Positions 8,773 through 10,496 of a DNA stretch of 10,496 nt are shown here, one piece after another. The notes under the pieces are model-generated. The model saw nothing but the letters and a program-made list of their open reading frames with translations, was not told the origin of the DNA and made no database searches. Each line of letters begins with the position of its first letter. Position 1 is the first letter of the stretch. The stretch is from Saprospiraceae bacterium (GTDB lineage: Bacteria; Bacteroidota; Bacteroidia; Chitinophagales; Saprospiraceae). A program made the position numbers and the translations under genes. The stretch spans positions 1 through 10,496 of the forward strand of contig JAJCYJ010000357.1 of NCBI GenBank assembly GCA_029262975.1, given 5' to 3'.

Positions 8773-8948
8773 ATGGACTGTCAGTAATTGACCTAATTGA
8801 AAATTATGAGATCACAAGAAGGTTATGTTTAATAGGTATGAGACTTACATCGTTTTCATAAATAAGAAGACATTGGAAGTGCATAAGAAGTGAACTGCTT
8901 TTCACACCAGAGTTAAATTATATGAGCATTTAAATATTAACAGTCCAT
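8773..8948. repeat. Inverted-repeat pair ATGGACTGT / ACAGTCCAT, 176 bp end to end
   Basis: ATGGACTGT at 8773-8781 is matched by its exact reverse complement at 8940-8948. Allowing mismatches, the similarity extends inward to 14 of 17 positions. The enclosed DNA has no gene. This is the layout of a small non-autonomous transposable element or the ends of a decayed insertion sequence, but no target-site duplication is visible, so chance cannot be excluded. Confidence 0.3.
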
Positions 8949-8954
8949 GTGTTA

Positions 8955-9281
8955 CTAATTAATAGTCTCTTCAATTTCTTTCAATAATCTGTACTTTATA
9001 ATTTTTCCAGCCGGAGTCAGGGGTAGTTCATTTCGAAATACGATTTGCCTTGGTATTTTATAATTTTCGTGATGCTCTTTACAATAGGTGATAATTTCAT
9101 CTTGTATCGGGTGCTTTTTATAATTTGGAATGATATAGTAACGACCGATTTTCCCCATAATGGGATCAGGTACACCAATACCTGTAACCATCAGAATTTT
9201 TGGATGCTTTGCTACTATTTTTTGCTTCCAAAGGATAGACATTGTACCCTCCCTGGTGCATGCAACTGACCATAGTGCCAT
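8955..9281 (-). pseudogene. Relic of an AMP-forming acyl-CoA ligase (C-terminal end, frameshifted)
   Basis: Read on the minus strand, the last 80 or so residues are a clear AMP-binding enzyme C-terminal domain: GVPDP, then DEIITYCKEH, YKIPRQIVF, ELPLTPAGKIIK with the conserved catalytic lysine after AG, ending at TAG (8955-8957). Intact enzymes of this class are about 500-560 residues and activate fatty or other carboxylic acids as acyl-AMP, then form the CoA thioester. Here the whole N-terminal adenylation domain is missing. The conserved hinge motif GGYNVYPLE is present at 9252-9226 but in a different frame from the rest; removing one A from the A6 run (T6 on plus, 9218-9223) joins it as GGYNVYPLEAKIVAKHPKI. 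The open frame starting at ATG 9281 is therefore an accident and its first 20 or so residues are not genuine. Upstream of the hinge motif homology fades. It is non-functional as a ligase; its parent subfamily is not resolved. Confidence 0.85.
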
Positions 9282-9372
9282 TACACGCCCACCTCTTTTT
9301 GGAAATTAGTCAAATTTGCATGATTATATATGTAAATTATCCCGGATGACGGAGTAATTGATGTTACTATGG

Positions 9373-9413
9373 TAAGCCGAAATCGACTTTTTGATTATTG
9401 TGTAATAAGCCGA
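9373..9413 (+). repeat. Direct repeat TAAGCCGA x2 upstream of TPR gene
   Basis: TAAGCCGA occurs at 9373-9380 and again at 9406-9413, a 33-base period, close to three helical turns. It lies just upstream of the candidate promoter element, where an activator could bind. Only two copies of an 8-mer are present, so it may be coincidence. Confidence 0.25.
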
Positions 9414-9444
9414 TATAGCATACATGAAGATTAATATTGTTGGC

Positions 9445-9452
9445 TATCTTTG
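9445..9452 (+). promoter_or_regulatory. Candidate Bacteroidota -7 promoter element TATCTTTG
   Basis: TATCTTTG fits the Bacteroidota sigma-factor -7 consensus TAnnTTTG exactly and lies 61 bases before the ATG of the TPR gene. No TTTG-type -33 box is present at the expected 19-21 base spacing, so the call rests on one element only. Confidence 0.4.
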
Positions 9453-9481
9453 GCCTTTGTCATCACTGATAAGACCCCAAT

Positions 9482-9500
9482 TAATATACTTGGTATATTA
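9482..9500. promoter_or_regulatory. Perfect 8-bp palindrome in the TPR gene leader
   Basis: TAATATAC (9482-9489) and GTATATTA (9493-9500) are exact reverse complements around a TTG centre. The last base is 13 bases before the ATG at 9514 and the element lies downstream of the candidate promoter. It could be a repressor operator or a weak hairpin near the ribosome-binding region. AT-richness raises the chance of random occurrence. Confidence 0.4.
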
Positions 9501-9513
9501 TTTAAGTTAGACT

Positions 9514-10496
9514 ATGAGGCTGTGGGTGCTGGGGTTAAAGTTGTTAGTGTCTATTTTGTGGGGTCAACCTATATTGCTCCTGGCGCAAAGCGGACAAGCC
9601 GATTATCAAATATCAGAACTCAGGGCATTTTTAGCAGATAATAAGACGGGTAATATTTCTACAGCTGAAATGCTCACTATTTGCAACACTTATAGACAGA
9701 CAGAACCCGAGCTATCTAATGCATTCTGCATGAAGGCAATTGCTTCTCCCTTTGCCTCCGAAAATTTAAAATTTAAAGCCACTGCCCTTATTGATTATGG
9801 AGCAAACTTGAATAAACAGGGAGATTTCGAACGTGCCATTCAATTCCTCAATGAAGGACTTCAAATTGGAATCTCACAAGGTGATCAGGAAGTGCAGATG
9901 CACGCTAATAACCGGCTAGGTATTTATTATAATGACCGGGGCAACAATGTTTTAGCAACAGATTATTATATAAAGTCCTTACAATTAGCTGAAGCCCTCA
10001 AGGATACATTTGGTATGATTAAACCACATGTTAACCTCACGGGCATATTTCTTGATCAGAACAGAACAGAAAAAAGCATTGAATATGGGTTAAAAGGCTT
10101 GGAATTGTGCAGGACTGTAAATGATATACGGGGTGAGAGCTTTTTGCGCAACAACCTGGCCGTGGCATATATTACACAGGATAGACCTGAAGAGGCAGAA
10201 AAGCACCTGCTTGCTGCGCTGAAAATATCCAATGAAAGACAAGAGCCTGAAAGAATAGCACGTAATCATTCTAATTTATGTACTGTCTACAGGATGATGG
10301 AACAGATGTCAAAGGCCAAATATCATTGTGAAAAAGCAGAAGAAGTTCTTTCGGAAATTAGTAATCCGAGAAGCCATATGCTCCATGCCGTACAATACGG
10401 TTGGTATTTTCATGCGATAAATGATAATGAGAATGCTATAAAACAAGCTTACAAAGCATTTGAAATAGGTGATCAGGCCGCGATCGGAATGCATCG
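9514..10496 (+). CDS. Exported TPR protein, probable sensor part of a regulator (3'-truncated by window edge)
   Basis: ATG 9514 is the first start after an in-frame TAG at 9508-9510 and is directly followed by a signal peptide (MRLWVLGLKLLVSILWGQ, then PILLLA, likely cut near LLLA/Q at residue 25). The frame stays open to the window end, giving 327 codons. From about residue 89 six tetratricopeptide repeats follow at 36-40 residue spacing, beginning near ATALIDYGANLNKQGDF, HANNRLGIYYNDRGN, PHVNLTGIFLDQNRT, FLRNNLAVAYITQDRP, RNHSNLCTVYRMMEQ and VQYGWYFHAINDNENA, each with helix-turn-helix spacing. TPR arrays bind proteins or peptides. In Bacteroidota, a signal peptide plus periplasmic TPRs is often followed by a transmembrane helix and a histidine kinase or LuxR-type output domain. 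That part would lie beyond the window, so the regulator role is inference; a plain TPR scaffold is the alternative. Transcribed away from the ligase relic, probably from its own promoter. Confidence 0.93.
   Translation, partial: MRLWVLGLKLLVSILWGQPILLLAQSGQADYQISELRAFLADNKTGNISTAEMLTICNTYRQTEPELSNAFCMKAIASPFASENLKFKATALIDYGANLNKQGDFERAIQFLNEGLQIGISQGDQEVQMHANNRLGIYYNDRGNNVLATDYYIKSLQLAEALKDTFGMIKPHVNLTGIFLDQNRTEKSIEYGLKGLELCRTVNDIRGESFLRNNLAVAYITQDRPEEAEKHLLAALKISNERQEPERIARNHSNLCTVYRMMEQMSKAKYHCEKAEEVLSEISNPRSHMLHAVQYGWYFHAINDNENAIKQAYKAFEIGDQAAIGMH

Larger units (their letters stand above)
8598..8954. other. Non-coding gap with hairpin and inverted-repeat pair
   Basis: No credible gene was found on either strand. 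The longest open stretches are about 40-55 codons, lack a convincing start and match nothing I recognise. The region contains a terminator-like hairpin just after the upstream gene and two 9-bp inverted repeats at 8773-8781 and 8940-8948. Composition is strongly AT-rich. It may be the remains of an inserted or decayed sequence next to the acyl-CoA ligase relic. Confidence 0.6.
9282..9513. other. Leader region of the TPR gene
   Basis: This stretch lies between the ligase relic and the TPR gene and has no credible gene. A short open frame from 9450 on the plus strand overlaps the start of the TPR gene in another frame and is a shadow. The region holds a promoter-like TATCTTTG, two TAAGCCGA copies and a palindrome just before the start codon. 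No further ligase sequence was recognised on the minus strand. Confidence 0.55.

Noticed and set aside
9045..9269. Plus-strand open frame opposite the ligase relic
   Set aside because: It is antisense to recognisable ligase sequence and has no family features of its own.
8598..9513. tRNA, other RNA gene or CRISPR array in the gap
   Set aside because: No cloverleaf-like arms, no regularly spaced repeats and no conserved RNA motif were seen.
9450..9641. 63-codon plus-strand open frame before the TPR gene
   Set aside because: It overlaps the signal peptide of the TPR gene in another frame. That frame has a proper signal peptide and TPRs, so this one is a shadow.

Overview
The window looks like a chromosomal segment from a marine or free-living Bacteroidota, most plausibly a Saprospiraceae-type member (inference). 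The grounds are the AT-rich coding style, a giant multi-domain secreted protein, the calcium-type DNDGDGLTDC motif, SprB-like and PKD-like modules, the absence of clear Shine-Dalgarno sites, and a TAnnTTTG-type promoter element. No RNA gene, CRISPR array or intact mobile element was seen.

Layout. Positions 1-7044 (+) hold the 3' part of a giant extracellular protein. The reading frame is open through the left edge, so the true start and signal peptide lie outside; 2347 codons are visible. It is built from a carboxypeptidase-regulatory-like domain, a long conserved but unnamed middle region, a bacterial Ig-like domain split by two inserted LamG/jelly-roll domains, a BACON-like domain, a tandem pair of GWNWI repeats flanked by two copies of an AF/RG module, and a short C-terminal module ending close to a cysteine. 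Five bases later, 7050-8597 (+) encodes a smaller secreted protein. It starts with a signal peptide and a third copy of the AF/RG module and ends with a diverged copy of the same C-terminal module. The two genes are very probably one transcription unit ending at a hairpin at 8626-8680.

Positions 8598-8954 are non-coding and contain that hairpin and a pair of 9-bp inverted repeats 176 bp end to end. Positions 8955-9281 (-) are a relic of an AMP-forming acyl-CoA ligase: only the C-terminal end is left, and it carries a one-base frameshift in an A6 run. Positions 9282-9513 form a leader region with a promoter-like element, an 8-bp direct repeat and an 8-bp palindrome. Positions 9514-10496 (+) are the start of a secreted or membrane-anchored TPR protein with at least six repeats that runs off the right edge. 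It is probably the sensor part of a TPR histidine kinase or TPR-LuxR regulator, but the output domain is not visible.

How the parts fit: the two large genes look like a co-expressed pair of surface or released adhesion-type proteins sharing modules and a probable export or anchoring tail. The TPR gene is a separate unit. The acyl-CoA ligase relic shows past rearrangement in the gap between them.
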